From Burkholderia sp. 9120 (GTDB taxonomy: Bacteria > Pseudomonadota > Gammaproteobacteria > Burkholderiales > Burkholderiaceae), in contig NZ_JQNA01000002.1 in NCBI RefSeq assembly GCF_000745015.1, positions 5,022,001-5,086,000 on the forward strand: a DNA stretch of 64,000 nucleotides, read 5' to 3'. The position numbers and the translations under genes are program-made. Below the pieces are notes generated by a model. It saw nothing but the letters and a program-made list of their open reading frames with translations. It did no database searches and was not told the origin of the DNA. Numbering within the stretch: position 1 is the stretch's first letter; each line of letters starts with the position of its first letter. Below are positions 54,483-62,496 of this stretch, piece after piece.

Positions 54483-55778
54483 ATGTACCCCGACGATGTA
54501 CCCCGGACATTGTCTGAAATGGAAACAGGAATGAGCGCCGTCAGCAGCGTCCCTACCGAAGTTGCAATACCGCGCGATACAGCCGTGTTCGTGGCGCGTC
54601 AGCCCATCATGGATCGGGGCGGCCGCGTCGTCGCTTACGAACTGCTTTTCAGGGACGGCCCCACGGGACCCGGCCGCATCGACGACGATTTGCGCTGCAC
54701 GACGGCGGTGGTGCAGCGTGCGGTCGGGTCGATCGGTCTCGAACGTCTGGTTGGGAACAAGGCCGCGTTTCTCAACTGCCCGCACGACTTTCTGTTCTCC
54801 GACTACCCGAACGTCTTGCCGGCGTCCCGATTCGTGCTGGAGATTCTGGAGTCGGTCGAACTGACTTCGAATCTCGCGCGACGTTGCAGCGAGTTGCGCG
54901 GCACGGGCTTCCAGATCGCGCTAGACGACGTGCGCGGCATGACCGACGAAATCCGCTGGTTTCTGCCGTCCGTGGATATCATCAAGATCGACTGGCCGTT
55001 CGTGGATCGCGACGCATTGCCGGAACTGGTCGCCGAGTTCAAACGTGCCGGCAAGGTCGTACTCGCCGAAAAGGTTGAAACCGTCGAGGACGCGGAACTG
55101 GCCCGGGAACTGGGTTGCGACCTGCTGCAGGGCTACTATTTTTCGAAGCCGCAGATCTTTTCCGGCAAGCGCGCCATGCCGCCGGTCAAGGCGATCCTTC
55201 GCGTGTTCGATCTGGTCGGCAGCGACGCGCCGTTGAGCAGTATCGCGCGAGCTTTGAAAGAAACGCCCATGCTGGTCGCGCAACTGCTGCGGCTTGCCAA
55301 TAGCAGCGAGCAACCCAATGGCAAGGCCGAACGCATCTCGTCGCTGAAACAGGCGCTTTCTATTGCCGGCAGCCGCCGGTTGCTGCATTGGTGCGGGCTT
55401 CTGCTTTACGCCAATCGCGACGGCCTGCCGATCGACGACGATCCGCTCGTGCTGCTCGCGCAGCGGCGCGCGCATTTCATGGAGAAGGCAATCGACCTGC
55501 TGCCGGACGGATCGCGTCCGCTGCTCGCTACGGCTTATCTCACCGGCATGCTGTCGCTGCTGCATATCGCGTATCACATGGAGTTGCGCAATTTCGTCGA
55601 CGAGTTGCCGGTGTCCGAATCGATTCGCGGGGCGATTCTCGACGGTGGCGGCGTGCTTGGTGAATTGCTGCTGATTGCCGGGCATCTGGAACGTGGTGAG
55701 GGAGAAGCGGCGATTGGCGGATTGCAACGGTTGGCTGTTTCGCCGGAAGAGTCGAGGAAGATGATTGAGTGTTATTGA
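54483..55778 (+). CDS. EAL-HDOD (YuxH-like) regulatory protein
   Basis: A 431-residue two-domain protein. An EAL-type domain (about residues 30-240) includes ARQPIMDRGGRVVAYELLFRDG, IDWPFVD and QGYYFSKP, but the EAL motif itself reads ELL and several metal ligands differ, as in the YuxH family, so c-di-GMP hydrolysis is unlikely. The HDOD domain (about 245-431) starts PPVKAILRVFDLVGSDAPLSSIARALKETPMLVAQLLRLANSS. It is thus a binding or signalling protein. ATG 54483 follows AGGAG by 11 nt; an in-frame GTG at 54471 overlaps that box. The first 25 bases after the start carry a short imperfect duplication. Confidence 0.83.
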   Translation: MYPDDVPRTLSEMETGMSAVSSVPTEVAIPRDTAVFVARQPIMDRGGRVVAYELLFRDGPTGPGRIDDDLRCTTAVVQRAVGSIGLERLVGNKAAFLNCPHDFLFSDYPNVLPASRFVLEILESVELTSNLARRCSELRGTGFQIALDDVRGMTDEIRWFLPSVDIIKIDWPFVDRDALPELVAEFKRAGKVVLAEKVETVEDAELARELGCDLLQGYYFSKPQIFSGKRAMPPVKAILRVFDLVGSDAPLSSIARALKETPMLVAQLLRLANSSEQPNGKAERISSLKQALSIAGSRRLLHWCGLLLYANRDGLPIDDDPLVLLAQRRAHFMEKAIDLLPDGSRPLLATAYLTGMLSLLHIAYHMELRNFVDELPVSESIRGAILDGGGVLGELLLIAGHLERGEGEAAIGGLQRLAVSPEESRKMIECY

Positions 55779-56093
55779 AGGTTGGCCGCGCAGGGTCGGT
55801 GAAGCGATGGTTAGCGCCGAAGGTACTTCACTCGACGGTATTTCACCGTAAGAACTCACGCAGCAGTTAAGTGTTGACACGCGCTGCAATTGCAAAGAAA
55901 CTTGACTCCATGCTGACGCTCAACTTCTTCTCTTTCGCGATGTTCCGCCAAATGGCAATCCGCTCGGATATGCCACGGGGGGCCTGTACGCGTTAGACAA
56001 GTAGATACGCAGCTTACAAGGCCTCGCCGTAATACGGACGAGGCCTTTTTGTTTATGGCGTCTCCGTGATCGGCATCACTCGCGGAGATCATC
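55779..56093. other. Non-coding stretch with a terminator, possible small transcript
   Basis: A terminator of high quality (56018-56050, plus strand) sits 240 bp after the EAL-HDOD stop. A 28-codon frame (55910-55996, starting MLTLNFFSF) and a TTGACA box at 55874-55879 lie before it, so a small RNA or small protein transcript is possible. On the minus strand a Cys/His-rich frame of about 50 codons also runs through (55856-56005) but lacks a start. Neither is firm. Confidence 0.45.
56018..56050 (+). terminator. Rho-independent terminator
   Basis: A 9-bp stem (AAGGCCTCG with CGAGGCCTT) with an extra inner pairing is followed by TTT and further T on the plus strand. It could end the EAL-HDOD transcript or a small RNA. 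Confidence 0.85.
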
Positions 56094-56366
56094 ATGGACG
56101 AAAGAAGCCCAGAGTTGACAAGGTGTGCGGACGCCAATACCGAATGGCATGACGACAGGCGCGACGCGCATTTTCGCCTCAGCCGGATGTTGTACCCGTA
56201 CGAGTACTGGAGTCTTCCAACTCAGGAAGAGCGGAACAGTCACGCGTTCAATGTGCGCATTGCTGAAGAGGATTCGCGCACCACTGCGCGGGCATCTACT
56301 AACGGCATGCGTGCGGCTGTGGCACGCTTGTGGTTGCTCGTGACGCGTAGCGTCACGACACGCTGA
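56094..56366 (+). CDS. Small hypothetical protein
   Basis: A 90-residue polar protein that I do not recognise. It has no signal peptide or membrane segment. The central HFRLSRMLYPYEYWSLPTQEERNSHAFNVRIAEE looks like a folded core; the C-terminal 25 residues are basic. GGAG lies 6 nt before ATG 56094, which supports it as a gene. It follows the terminator at 56018-56050 and ends at a 9-bp hairpin (56377-56398). A 7-bp inverted repeat, GTGACGC/GCGTCAC, covers its last codons. Confidence 0.6.
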   Translation: MDERSPELTRCADANTEWHDDRRDAHFRLSRMLYPYEYWSLPTQEERNSHAFNVRIAEEDSRTTARASTNGMRAAVARLWLLVTRSVTTR

Positions 56367-56376
56367 GCAATCCGTC

Positions 56377-56398
56377 GAGGCCGCACTATTGCGGCCTC
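56377..56398. terminator. Hairpin between convergent genes
   Basis: A perfect 9-bp stem with a 4-nt loop (GAGGCCGCA with TGCGGCCTC) lies between the 90-residue gene (+) and the SRPBCC gene (-). No U-run, so terminator strength is uncertain. Confidence 0.55.
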
Positions 56399-56435
56399 AC
56401 GGTTTGCCTGCCTCCATTTCTGCGAGATCACGCAA

Positions 56436-56879
56436 TCAAGGAATCACCGGCTCGACCAACTTCGCCAATTGCGCCAGCGACTCCTGCCAACCGAGATAGC
56501 ACATCTCCACGGGAATAACCTCGGGCACGCCTTCCTGCACGATCGTGAGCTCACTTCCGCACGATACCTGCCGAATGGAAACCGTCGTAGTCATCTGCCC
56601 GGGAAGATTCGGATCGTCGAACCGATCCGTATAGCGAATCTTCTCGAACGGTACGAGTTCGAGGTACTCGCCACCGAACGAGTGGCCCTCACCCGTGCCG
56701 AAGTTGTGAAAAGACATTTTGTACGTGCCACCCACGCGCGCATCCAGATGATGAACCTTGCAGGTGAAACCATACGGCGGAAGCCATTTCGCTTTCGCGT
56801 CGGCCTCCAGAAAGGCGCGATAGAGTCGCTCAGGCGTTGCGTGCAGGACGCGGTGCAGACGGATGATTCCGGTAGTCAT
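56436..56879 (-). CDS. SRPBCC (AHSA1-like) protein
   Basis: A 147-residue protein of the AHSA1/CalC-like START superfamily. IRLHRVLHATPERLYRAFLEADAKAKWLPPYGFTCKV is the usual opening (Arg-Val-x-Ala-x-Pro-Glu-x-hydrophobic) and the C-terminal LGWQESLAQLAKLVEP the end helix. Such proteins bind hydrophobic ligands or act in stress and signalling. ATG 56879 has AAAGG upstream; the frame to 56981 adds a Cys-rich stretch unlike the family. It is read on the minus strand by itself. Confidence 0.83.
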   Translation of the reverse strand: MTTGIIRLHRVLHATPERLYRAFLEADAKAKWLPPYGFTCKVHHLDARVGGTYKMSFHNFGTGEGHSFGGEYLELVPFEKIRYTDRFDDPNLPGQMTTTVSIRQVSCGSELTIVQEGVPEVIPVEMCYLGWQESLAQLAKLVEPVIP

Positions 56880-57238
56880 GGTGTGTTTACCTTTCACTAA
56901 AAAAGTTGGACATACCCGTACGACGAATCCGCAGCATCGATATCGACACAGCCTATTGCCAGGGAAAACCCGTTGCGCCAATCGCGCGGACTAATACCCC
57001 ACGCAATGGATGCGACAAGAGAAAGTGGCTGCCCACAAAAGCGACTGCCGCCACTGCCACTGCCTGGGTGCTGTCCATGGCCTTGTTCCTCGACTGATAG
57101 TGTGGGAAGACTGGATGAAATCGTTATAGACGATGCAAGTGCGTGTACATTTGCAACGAGTGGTCTCCGACCCGCCACTGCGTCTTCTAATCGGTCGTTA
57201 TCGGAGTGAGTCAGTCCTACAGTCGCGCAGGAGCCCGT
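56880..57238. other. Intergenic region with no supported gene
   Basis: This 359-bp gap separates divergent genes (SRPBCC protein and the His-rich protein). Short frames exist on both strands, but codon use is poor and no ribosome binding site is seen. It must carry both promoters; none was resolved. Confidence 0.5.
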
Positions 57239-57709
57239 ATGAACAAGCACAGCAAGAAAGCTCATCTTGAAGCGGCGGCGTCACATCACGAACAGGCAGC
57301 GCGGTATCACCACGGGGCGTCCCGGCATTTCGAAACGGCTCAGGGTCAGGATCATGCGCACGCCGCGCATCAGGCGATGATGGCCCACGGCCACACGTTG
57401 CAAGCCATCGACGAGGCTCACGAGGCCGGCGCGCACAGCACCGGCGCGCCGCCGACAACGCCTGCTTCGACCGCGCCGGGCGCCAGCAATGCCAGCATCG
57501 TTAGCGCGGCGGCGAAACAGCACGCAACCGCAGCGGAACTCCATCTGCAGGCGGCGCAGCATATGCGCCACGCCGTTAAACTTTTCGATCAGGATCGCGG
57601 CGCGGTTGCTCACGACGGGCAACTCGCGCTCACGCTAGCATTGCGCGCTTTGTCTCACGGCAACGAAGCGGCCCGGCTGTTTGTCAGGCTCGCTGCCGTC
57701 GACGCTTAG
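57239..57709 (+). CDS. His/Ala-rich helical protein of unknown function
   Basis: A 156-residue, His- and Ala-rich protein with two alike helical halves: HLEAAASHHEQAARYHHGASRHFETAQ and AAAKQHATAAELHLQAAQHMRHAVKLF. A Pro/Thr/Gly linker separates them. There is no signal peptide. The pattern resembles small stress proteins of Burkholderiaceae with repeated HHxxAA stretches and could bind metal ions, which is inferred from the His content. AGGAG lies 5 nt before ATG 57239. Confidence 0.65.
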   Translation: MNKHSKKAHLEAAASHHEQAARYHHGASRHFETAQGQDHAHAAHQAMMAHGHTLQAIDEAHEAGAHSTGAPPTTPASTAPGASNASIVSAAAKQHATAAELHLQAAQHMRHAVKLFDQDRGAVAHDGQLALTLALRALSHGNEAARLFVRLAAVDA

Positions 57710-57770
57710 CGAACGAAGCGCGCCGGATCCGCGCGCGCTACGCACGGCGGGATCCAGCGTTCAAGCAGGA

Positions 57771-58154
57771 CTAGGCTTTCCTCTCAAGCAAGTCCGCCGC
57801 GACGGTTTTCGCATGCGCGACGGCCTCTTGCGCATTGAGGAAGACACCGAGCTGATCCCAGTGTTCTTCCACCGCGTAAGTACCCCGCGTTCCTAGCGCG
57901 CGCTGGACGCGCAATTGCGCCGCATAGCCCCCCTCTTCCAGTGGCCGGGCCGTTGCCACGACTTTGTGAGGGAGACCCGAGCGCTCTGGCTGAACCAGCT
58001 CCAGAGAACCGCCCGGCACCCCCACATCGTTCAACGCATTCCTTGCCCTGCAATCCGGGCAGTAAAAACACCACCCGCTATCCTCGCGCTTGGGTTTGAC
58101 CTGCCCGCGAGCGAGCACCGCGCGACACTCAACGTTTTCGCAGATGAACGGCAT
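57771..58154 (-). CDS. Small hypothetical protein with Cys-rich N-terminus
   Basis: A 127-residue protein. The N-terminal 40 residues hold MPFICENVECRAV and WCFYCPDCRARN, four or five cysteines in pairs that suggest a zinc ribbon. The C-terminal part (about 55-127) is unrelated to families I know and includes VVATARPLEEGGYAAQLRVQRA. GGAGA lies before ATG 58154. It is transcribed in the same direction as the cytochrome b561 gene, 125 bp downstream of its stop, but a link is not evident. Confidence 0.65.
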   Translation of the reverse strand: MPFICENVECRAVLARGQVKPKREDSGWCFYCPDCRARNALNDVGVPGGSLELVQPERSGLPHKVVATARPLEEGGYAAQLRVQRALGTRGTYAVEEHWDQLGVFLNAQEAVAHAKTVAADLLERKA

Positions 58155-58279
58155 AGCTGTCTCCGGAGTTGTTTGCGGAAATCCTAGCATGACCGTCGAC
58201 GCGCAACCATTGGCATTGATGCCTTATTTGCGCTGTGTCCGGTTGATCGCAGATTCAGGTGCGGCGCAGAACGCGCGTG

Positions 58280-58972
58280 TCAGAGATAGGTGGCGAGCGC
58301 GACGACCACGGCGGCCGCGATGGCGAGCAATAACAGCGCCAGCGCCGCCGACGCCGTCCGCGGCGCCTGGACGTCCGCCGGCAGGGACTTGCGGCCTGTC
58401 AGCATGGGCCGCAGCAGGTTGTGCCCCTTGGCGGCCGCGTAGAGCAGAATGGCCGTTACGTGCAGCACGACGGCGATCAGCAGGACGTCCCACACGACGG
58501 CATGCAGCGTGGAAATTGCATTGGCGATCGGTGCGGGCATCCATTCGGAAAGGGGACCCACGTCGGCGACGTCGTTGTAGACGTAGAGCCCGGTGAGGGT
58601 TTCCGTCAGTAGTAAAGCGAGCAGCAGAAGCACCATCCACGCGCCGGCGGGATTGTGGCCCACCTGCACGTCCGGATCGCGGCGCAACACGTGTCGCAGA
58701 TGCTGCAGCGCGGCAACGGGCGACGCCAAAAAACTGCGGAATCGCGCCGTCTCGCTGCCAAAGCAACCCCACAGCAAACGGAATAGCACCAGCGCGAGCA
58801 AGGTTTCGCCGATCCGGACGTGCCAGTCCATCCAGTTCAATCGGATGGTGACGTAGGCGGCGACGACCAGCACCACCACGGACCAATGGAACAGACGGAC
58901 GGGCAAGTCCCACACCAACACCGCTCGATGAGCAGACTGCTGCGCTGCACTGAGCGATTGATCGGCATCCAT
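58280..58972 (-). CDS. Cytochrome b561-like membrane protein
   Basis: A 230-residue di-haem b-type cytochrome with four transmembrane helices. VWDLPVRLFHWSVVVLVV, RIGETLLALVLFRLLWGCFGS, AWMVLLLLALLLTETLTGL and STLHAVVWDVLLIAVVLHVTAI carry conserved His residues in the pattern of the hydrogenase/PTDC cytochrome b subunits. It passes electrons between quinol and periplasmic partners. ATG 58972 has a GAGGG box; the frame to 59050 is not used. It lies 43 bp after the BPSS1780-like gene and is likely in the same operon. Confidence 0.83.
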   Translation of the reverse strand: MDADQSLSAAQQSAHRAVLVWDLPVRLFHWSVVVLVVAAYVTIRLNWMDWHVRIGETLLALVLFRLLWGCFGSETARFRSFLASPVAALQHLRHVLRRDPDVQVGHNPAGAWMVLLLLALLLTETLTGLYVYNDVADVGPLSEWMPAPIANAISTLHAVVWDVLLIAVVLHVTAILLYAAAKGHNLLRPMLTGRKSLPADVQAPRTASAALALLLLAIAAAVVVALATYL

Positions 58973-59015
58973 GCGTTGGCCCTCACGTGCTGATAGCTGA
59001 GTAGGCGACGCCGTT

Positions 59016-59813
59016 TTATCGCTCGACGAACACACCACGATAGCTACCATACAGCGACATGACGATCAGCGCTGTGGCCAGCGGCGTCACGATGAGTGCG
59101 CGCACAAGCATCGGTACGAAAGGAACCAGTAATGCGCCGGCGACGATCGCGAAGAGGCCCAAACACGCGACGGGCCAGTTGCGCACCACAGCACGCACAC
59201 TCACTGTCATCGCATTAGCCGGTGACGCTTTGTTCAGTACCACCAGCGCCGGGGCAAACCACAACAGCGCAACCGGAATCACATGGAGCAACGCATTGAA
59301 CACCGGCTCCAGCGCATTGCCCGCGCCATTGTGCGTGGCGTAAGCGAATGTCAAAGCATGCACACCATTGGCCGCAACGGATGCCTTCACGCTCACATGG
59401 AATGCCGCGAACAAAATCAATTGACCGATGTACGTCGCGGCAACGCAGCACGCTCCGATAGAGAGCAATGCGTTCCGCTGCGCATGGACAACGTCGACCA
59501 TCTCACTGACCGACCACCGCGAACTATGACTCGAGCGCTCCTGCATCATCACGACGGCCGCCATGACGATCGGCGCGACGAGCATGCCCAGCATCAACAA
59601 CGACGGCACAAGGTCCAATACCGTCGCGATATCGGCGCAGACCAGCACCGCCGCGAGCCACAACACCGGCCGGACACGAGCGATGCGCGCGCCCTCTTCG
59701 AACCAGCCTGCGAAACTCGCCAAACCGATCACGCGAGCGTTCGGAAGACGTGAGCCTTGCGCATTGTGTGCGCCGTTCGGGACTGCCGAGTCGTGCAAAT
59801 AGTGCATTTTCAT
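59016..59813 (-). CDS. BPSS1780-like membrane protein
   Basis: A 265-residue inner-membrane protein with six to seven hydrophobic helices and no soluble domain. VIGLASFAGWFEEGARIARVRPVLWLAAVLVCADIATV at the N-terminus and NALLHVIPVALLWFAPALVVLNKASPANAMTVSVRAVVRNW near the middle resemble the BPSS1780 family of Burkholderia and related genera. The role is unknown. AAGGAA is placed for ATG 59813; an in-frame ATG at 59819 is too close to it. It is read together with the PadR-HAAS and cytochrome genes. Confidence 0.72.
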   Translation of the reverse strand: MKMHYLHDSAVPNGAHNAQGSRLPNARVIGLASFAGWFEEGARIARVRPVLWLAAVLVCADIATVLDLVPSLLMLGMLVAPIVMAAVVMMQERSSHSSRWSVSEMVDVVHAQRNALLSIGACCVAATYIGQLILFAAFHVSVKASVAANGVHALTFAYATHNGAGNALEPVFNALLHVIPVALLWFAPALVVLNKASPANAMTVSVRAVVRNWPVACLGLFAIVAGALLVPFVPMLVRALIVTPLATALIVMSLYGSYRGVFVER

Positions 59814-59870
59814 GACCATTTCCTTTTTACGGAGTGAGTAGACAGACGTGAGTCACCCGCGCCGCCCGTG

Positions 59871-61061
59871 TCAGGAGGCGTGCCCTGCTTCCAGCCGGGT
59901 GGTGATGACCTCAAGTTGCCGCTGAACGTAGTGGGCCAGCGCGCGCCAGGTCATGCGCGTCAGCCACACACAAACAAACAAACCGAAGACACCTGCCAGC
60001 AGCATCGCGAATCCGTAGATCATCACGCCGATGCTTGAGTGACGTGGTCCGAAAATCATCACGTCATTGATACCGTTCTTGATCGCGACGTGGTCGCTAT
60101 CGATCACCACCGAATCCGAGCCGCTGTGTACGGACAGACTTTTGGGTTGGCCGCCCGCGCCTTGTACGAAGGACAAACGGTCGCCGTGATTCGAAACGTC
60201 CCACGCCATGGCTTTCGGATCGCTCCCAATTCGCGCCACGGACACATGGTCGCCGTCGGCATCTTTCAGATCGAGTGCGACGATATCGGCCCGTGCGATC
60301 GACCACGAACCGTCTTTCTCGACCTTGAACAGATCGCGTCCGCCGCCGACTGAGTCGATCTTCAACTTGCCGTCTTTATTCTCGATGTCTATCGGGCCCG
60401 CGAGCGTCACCACCGAAATTCGCGTGGCGTCATCGGGCCGAAGAAAGAAACGGTCGCCCACGACTCTGAAGGCCTTCATGTCCACTTGCGCAAGACGCGC
60501 GTCGTCAGTCCCGGAGGCGGCGGCGTCATCATCGTCATCGTCATCGTTGTCGTCGTCGCGCGATGCCTTGCCGCTCGCCTTACTGCTCGAATTCGCGCTG
60601 ACGTGGCCCACATCGTCGCTTTCGAAGGTGAACGGCAGCGACGTGAACGACGACGGCCATCCCAACAGATGATGACTACCCAGCGCGATCACCGTCACGA
60701 ATCCGGCGACCGCAAGCGCACCGGACACCGCGTAACCGACCGTCAGCATCAGGAGATAAAACATGAACGGAATCAGCAGGAACAACTGCAACAACCCGAG
60801 CCCGGCGATCGACACGATCACCTTCGCCAGATTGCCGAACGAACGCCGTGCTTCCCACTGACGCAAGGTCGCCTGGGCCTTCAACTCACGCGCCAGTTTG
60901 ATCGGATCGCCGAGCGCCGCGACTACGTCCGCTTCATTGCGACCAGCGGCGAGTGCGTCACCGAAATACTCGTGGTAGTCGGCCACGATTTCATCCACTA
61001 CGTGCTTTGGCAAACTCCCCAGTTCAACACGGAGTTTCTGGATAAATTCTTCCTGCGTCAT
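59871..61061 (-). CDS. HAAS-domain (DUF1700) membrane protein
   Basis: A 396-residue protein. Residues 1-65 are a HAAS domain: MTQEEFIQKLRVELGSLPKHVVDEIVADYHEYFGDALAAG then GDPIKLARELKAQ. Two or three transmembrane helices follow (about 80-135), then a linker with DDDNDDDDDDD (about 167-177), then a repeated beta-strand domain of DUF4097 type (about 195-335), and a last helix (about 345-370). It is translated from ATG 61061, overlapping the PadR stop in an ATGA junction. HAAS proteins are thought to work with the PadR regulator beside them as a membrane-linked signalling pair. Confidence 0.85.
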   Translation of the reverse strand: MTQEEFIQKLRVELGSLPKHVVDEIVADYHEYFGDALAAGRNEADVVAALGDPIKLARELKAQATLRQWEARRSFGNLAKVIVSIAGLGLLQLFLLIPFMFYLLMLTVGYAVSGALAVAGFVTVIALGSHHLLGWPSSFTSLPFTFESDDVGHVSANSSSKASGKASRDDDNDDDDDDDAAASGTDDARLAQVDMKAFRVVGDRFFLRPDDATRISVVTLAGPIDIENKDGKLKIDSVGGGRDLFKVEKDGSWSIARADIVALDLKDADGDHVSVARIGSDPKAMAWDVSNHGDRLSFVQGAGGQPKSLSVHSGSDSVVIDSDHVAIKNGINDVMIFGPRHSSIGVMIYGFAMLLAGVFGLFVCVWLTRMTWRALAHYVQRQLEVITTRLEAGHAS

Positions 61062-61399
61062 TCCTGTTCCCCTGTTCCTGAGCGCATGCGGGATAGAGCC
61101 AGCACGCCATTGACCTCATCGACAAAACTGCGCCATTCGTCCTGCATTTCCGCGAGACTGTCGCGGCCGGCGTTCGTCAACGTGTAGTACTTGCGCGGCG
61201 GGCCCGAGCTGGATTCGACGAAGTACGTGGTGACCCACGCTTCAGCCTGGAGCCGGCGCATCAGCGGATAAATCGTGCCCTCGCTGATTTCCATGGTTTC
61301 CGATAGGGTCGAGACGATCTCGTATGCATAACTGTCGCCTCCTGCGAGGACGGCAAGCACACACATGTCGAGGGTGCCCTTCTTAAGCTGGGTTTTCAT
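61058..61399 (-). CDS. PadR-family transcriptional regulator
   Basis: A 113-residue winged-helix regulator. KKGTLDMCVLAVLAGGDSYAYEIVSTLSETMEISEGTIYPLMRRLQAEAWVTTYFVESSSGPPRKYYTLTNAGRDSL is a standard PadR-s1 domain without a C-terminal extension. It is the first gene of the operon with the HAAS protein and probably represses its own promoter, which carries two near-identical sites. Ligand or input unknown; input may come through the HAAS partner. Confidence 0.9.
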   Translation of the reverse strand: MKTQLKKGTLDMCVLAVLAGGDSYAYEIVSTLSETMEISEGTIYPLMRRLQAEAWVTTYFVESSSGPPRKYYTLTNAGRDSLAEMQDEWRSFVDEVNGVLALSRMRSGTGEQE

Positions 61400-61417
61400 T
61401 CAGAGCCATTCTGTTGC

Positions 61418-61445
61418 GTGCATAGCACGGTACCTTGTTATGCAC
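61418..61445. promoter_or_regulatory. Candidate PadR operator, proximal site
   Basis: The 6-bp ends GTGCAT and ATGCAC form an inverted repeat with a 16-bp spacer. The right half (GGTACCTTGTTATGCAC, 61429-61445) is repeated with two mismatches at 61510-61526. It lies between the promoter and the PadR start, in the usual position for a repressor site. Confidence 0.5.
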
Positions 61446-61480
61446 TGGCGGGAGGTGGTCTTCCCCGTTTGTTGGTAGGT

Positions 61481-61509
61481 ACTCTAGCAGCCAGTACCGT
61501 TCAATGCAA
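61481..61509 (-). promoter_or_regulatory. Sigma-70-like promoter of the PadR-HAAS operon
   Basis: On the minus strand TTGCAT (complement of 61504-61509) and TAGAGT (complement of 61481-61486) are separated by exactly 17 bp, matching the -35 and -10 consensus closely. It would drive the PadR gene 80 bp downstream. Confidence 0.6.
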
Positions 61510-61526
61510 GGTATCTTTTTATGCAC
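61504..61526. promoter_or_regulatory. Candidate PadR operator, distal site
   Basis: The second copy of the 17-bp repeat (GGTATCTTTTTATGCAC, 61510-61526) overlaps the -35 of the operon promoter. It matches the proximal site at 61429-61445 in 15 of 17 bases, with the starts 81 bp apart, consistent with binding at two sites by one regulator. Confidence 0.5.
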
Positions 61527-61604
61527 GGGCCGGAGACGGCCGATGGGTCGGATGAGAACCGCGCGAAGCGAACCAGGGCTTCGCGCGTTGCTGCGGCAGC
61601 GGTG

Positions 61605-62108
61605 TTAGTTCGTTGCCTGAGGGGCGCCTTTCTCGTGCAGCGTGATGACGAGCGACGGCAAGTATTGCGGGACGGTAATCAGCGAACTCTCGTCATCGCC
61701 GTCACCGTCGCCGTCACCGCCGGCATCGGTGCCGAAGCGGAAATGTTTGGGCTCGATCTTGGCCGTGGTGGCTTCGATCGCGCCTTCCGTCGCCGCGTAG
61801 CCCTCTTTCTCACAGCGGATCTTGAGCGCGGACGCGGACCGGCGAACCGTGACGGTGTCGGGCGCGGTGACGGACCAGTCGCCTTTGTCGTTGGAGAGCG
61901 CGCATTTCGCGTCGGTAATCGGCCCGGTTGGGCCCATTACCGAGACCGACAACTCTTCACGTTTCGGGTCCTGGCCGCCGTCGTGGCCGCCGTTGGCGCC
62001 GGTCACGTTGACGGTGTTTTTTCCCGTGACCATGAATTCACTCATTCCTTGACCTGCCATTGCACTGGCCGAGAAACTTGCGATTATTACGAAGATGACA
62101 GATTTCAT
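61605..62108 (-). CDS. Small exported hypothetical protein with Asp/Gly tract
   Basis: A 167-residue protein with a signal peptide (about residues 1-18, MKSVIFVIIASFSASAMA). The mature part is beta-rich and includes TVRRSASALKIRCEKEGYAATEG, which resembles carboxypeptidase-regulatory-like or PEGA-like domains, and an Asp/Gly tract (GGDGDGDGDD) near residue 131. Function unknown; periplasmic or secreted by inference. It lies 205 bp from the PadR start and is on the same strand as it, so co-control is not evident. Confidence 0.72.
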   Translation of the reverse strand: MKSVIFVIIASFSASAMAGQGMSEFMVTGKNTVNVTGANGGHDGGQDPKREELSVSVMGPTGPITDAKCALSNDKGDWSVTAPDTVTVRRSASALKIRCEKEGYAATEGAIEATTAKIEPKHFRFGTDAGGDGDGDGDDESSLITVPQYLPSLVITLHEKGAPQATN

Positions 62109-62246
62109 ACAGGTTATATCCGTGGCGCGTGAGTTATAAATTTTTCTTTGCGACGGCGATCTTATTACATGTCAATTTATTTGGGGCGTTTGTATGGGTT
62201 GTTTATTCACTCCGAAATATCGGGGTGGTGAATGCAATCGGGTTAT

Positions 62247-62429
62247 CTATAGCGCATTGTTAGTTGGGGCTGAACTTACTGCATTTCCGACTCGATCAGG
62301 GCAGATAGGCGACCCATGCCTTGAGTTCCCGCGTACGGTTGGCTTGCATTCCTGCGCGTACACGTCGGACATCGACACCAGGGACGTGACGAGCGCGAAA
62401 GAGAGGCTGAGGTAGCGGTGTAGACGCAA
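62247..62429 (-). CDS. Small exported protein starting with TTG
   Basis: A 60-residue protein beginning with a clear signal peptide (MRLHRYLSLSFALVTSLVSM and A-x-A cleavage near residue 25). The mature 35 residues hold two Cys (ECKPTVRG and SPICPDRVG). The start codon is TTG at 62427-62429 with GGAG 5 nt upstream, so the assignment depends on that start. It may be a shortened copy of a longer secreted protein. No homologue recognised. Confidence 0.5.
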   Translation of the reverse strand: MRLHRYLSLSFALVTSLVSMSDVYAQECKPTVRGNSRHGSPICPDRVGNAVSSAPTNNAL

Positions 62430-62496
62430 TGGGGCTCCGATTCATAGCAGATCTCGCCTGGCGATGTTCATCCAGAGCGGACCTGCCTTTCCGACG

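Noticed and set aside
55856..56137. Minus-strand Cys/His-rich frame
   Set aside because: The C-terminal part looks peptide-like, but no start codon or ribosome binding site fits and a plus-strand gene begins at 56094. Kept only as a note for the intergenic region.
62194..62415. Plus-strand 73-codon frame
   Set aside because: No ribosome binding site, and it overlaps the minus-strand exported protein with a good signal peptide.
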